From positions 1 to 5,901 of the forward strand of contig CALQLM010000094.1 of the NCBI GenBank assembly GCA_943331415.1: a DNA stretch of 5,901 nucleotides, in the 5' to 3' direction. Made by a program: the position numbers and the translations under genes. Positions 5,150 to 5,901 of this stretch are shown here, one piece after another; the first letter of the stretch is position 1, and each line of letters begins with the position of its first letter. The notes beneath the pieces are model-generated. The model saw nothing but the letters and a program-made list of their open reading frames with translations. It did no database searches and was not told the origin of the DNA. The DNA comes from Bifidobacterium breve (lineage in GTDB: Bacteria; Actinomycetota; Actinomycetes; Mycobacteriales; Mycobacteriaceae).

Positions 5150-5901
5150 ATGCACGAACACCCGGTCAGAGTCACCACCGCCAGCGGCGTGGTCGAAGGG
5201 TTCACCCGGGACGGGGTGAACCGGTGGCGTTCGATTCCCTATGCCCGTCCGCCGGTGGGCCCGCTGCGGTTCCGCGCACCCGAGCCGGTGCAGCCGTGGA
5301 CCGGCGTGCTGTCCTGTCATGGTTTTGGTAGCTGCGCGCATCAGGCTCGGCGCTACACCATGACCGGTGTCGGTAAATATCAGCCGATGAGCGAAGACTG
5401 CCTCACGCTCAACGTCGTCACGCCGCGGTGGTCGGGCTCGGCGCCGGACGGCCAACCGCTGCCGGTGATGTTCTTCATTCACGGTGGCGGCTACATCATG
5501 GGCAGTTCGGCCACGCCACTGTATGACGGTGCCACGCTAGCGCGTCGCGGCTGCGTATACGTGTCGGTGAACTACCGCCTCGGTGCGCTGGGGTGTTTCG
5601 ACCTGTCGTCGGTGTCGACACGGGACGCCACGATCGAGAGCAATCTCTTCCTGCGCGATCTGGTCGCGGCCCTGGGGTGGGTGCGTGAGAACATTGCCAC
5701 CTTCGGTGGTGATCCGGACAACGTGACAATCTTCGGTGAAAGTGCCGGAGCGCATGCGGTCGCCACTCTGCTGGCAGTCCCGGACGCGAAAGGCCTTTTT
5801 TCCCAGGCGATCGCGGAGAGTCCGGCATCCGGGATGGTGGGCACACCCGAGATCGCTGCCGAGTTCGCCGGCAGATTTATCGATGAACTCGGGGTCAGCC
5901 G
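5150..5901 (+). CDS. lipT: Type-B carboxylesterase, probable LipT, 5' part
   Basis: Partial gene: 250 complete codons from the ATG at 5150 to the window edge, with the frame still open. It encodes an alpha/beta-hydrolase of the carboxylesterase type-B (cholinesterase-like) family, which hydrolyses carboxylic esters through a Ser-Glu/Asp-His triad. Visible features are the type-B start GVVEGF...RSIPYARPPVGPLRFRAPEP, the family signature SEDCLTLNV (residues 81-89), the oxyanion-hole loop HGGGY (111-115), VNYRLGALG before the nucleophile elbow, and the elbow GESAGA with catalytic S198 after GGDPDNVTIFG. The acid and His of the triad lie beyond the window; relatives are about 500 residues long. 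There is no signal peptide. It is divergent from the lppI-like gene across 77 bases, which matches the lipT-lppI pair of M. tuberculosis (recalled). The family is certain, the symbol probable, and the natural ester substrate unknown. Confidence 0.93.
   Translation, partial: MHEHPVRVTTASGVVEGFTRDGVNRWRSIPYARPPVGPLRFRAPEPVQPWTGVLSCHGFGSCAHQARRYTMTGVGKYQPMSEDCLTLNVVTPRWSGSAPDGQPLPVMFFIHGGGYIMGSSATPLYDGATLARRGCVYVSVNYRLGALGCFDLSSVSTRDATIESNLFLRDLVAALGWVRENIATFGGDPDNVTIFGESAGAHAVATLLAVPDAKGLFSQAIAESPASGMVGTPEIAAEFAGRFIDELGVS

Noticed and set aside
5108..5482. A 124-codon minus-strand frame over the lipT 5' end
   Set aside because: It is antisense to clear type-B carboxylesterase motifs and would occupy the shared lppI-lipT promoter region.
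1..5901. Mobile elements, CRISPR arrays, tRNA/rRNA genes, toxin-antitoxin or defence genes
   Set aside because: Reading both strands gave no repeat-spacer pattern, no transposase or integrase motif, no tRNA-like fold and no toxin or nuclease motif. The window is covered by conserved-looking mycobacterial genes.

Overview
This window is a stretch of ordinary high-GC actinobacterial chromosome. The RbpA protein, the Lnt/polyprenol-phosphate-mannose synthase pair and the gene order identify it as a member of the Mycobacteriaceae. From memory of the M. tuberculosis map, the order matches Rv2052c - Rv2051c (lnt-ppm1) - Rv2050 (rbpA) - Rv2049c - Rv2046 (lppI) - Rv2045c (lipT), written in the opposite orientation. 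Two things differ from M. tuberculosis. Lnt and Ppm1 are separate genes, as in M. smegmatis, and there is no pks12/Rv2047c block between the Rv2049c-like gene and lppI. I cannot settle the species.

Layout. Bases 2-1135 (+) hold the C-terminal part of a metal-dependent amidohydrolase. It overlaps lnt (1128-2777, +) by 8 bases, and lnt overlaps ppm1 (2774-3559, +) by an ATGA junction, so the three look like one transcription unit. Only 12 bases beyond ppm1, the convergent rbpA (3572-3907, -) ends. A 132-base region (3908-4039) separates rbpA from a divergent small cysteine-motif protein (4040-4369, +). That gene converges on a lipoprotein gene (4386-5072, -) with a 16-base gap. A 77-base region (5073-5149) then separates the lipoprotein from a divergent type-B carboxylesterase (5150 onward, +), which runs off the right edge.

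How the genes work together. Lnt N-acylates lipoproteins at the membrane and Ppm1 makes polyprenyl-phosphomannose for lipoglycan assembly and protein mannosylation, so the operon serves the cell envelope. The LppI-like lipoprotein is a plausible Lnt substrate. RbpA is a general transcription factor for sigma-A-type RNA polymerase. The window is packed, with about 96% coding, and no gap between genes exceeds 132 bases.

I see no mobile element, CRISPR array, tRNA or defence-like system, and no convincing new biological system. The items most worth checking are regulatory: face-to-face overlapping promoters between rbpA and its neighbour, three start codons placed 6-7 bases after a TANNNT box (leaderless candidates), a 14-codon upstream ORF overlapping the rbpA start, and a dyad between lppI and lipT.
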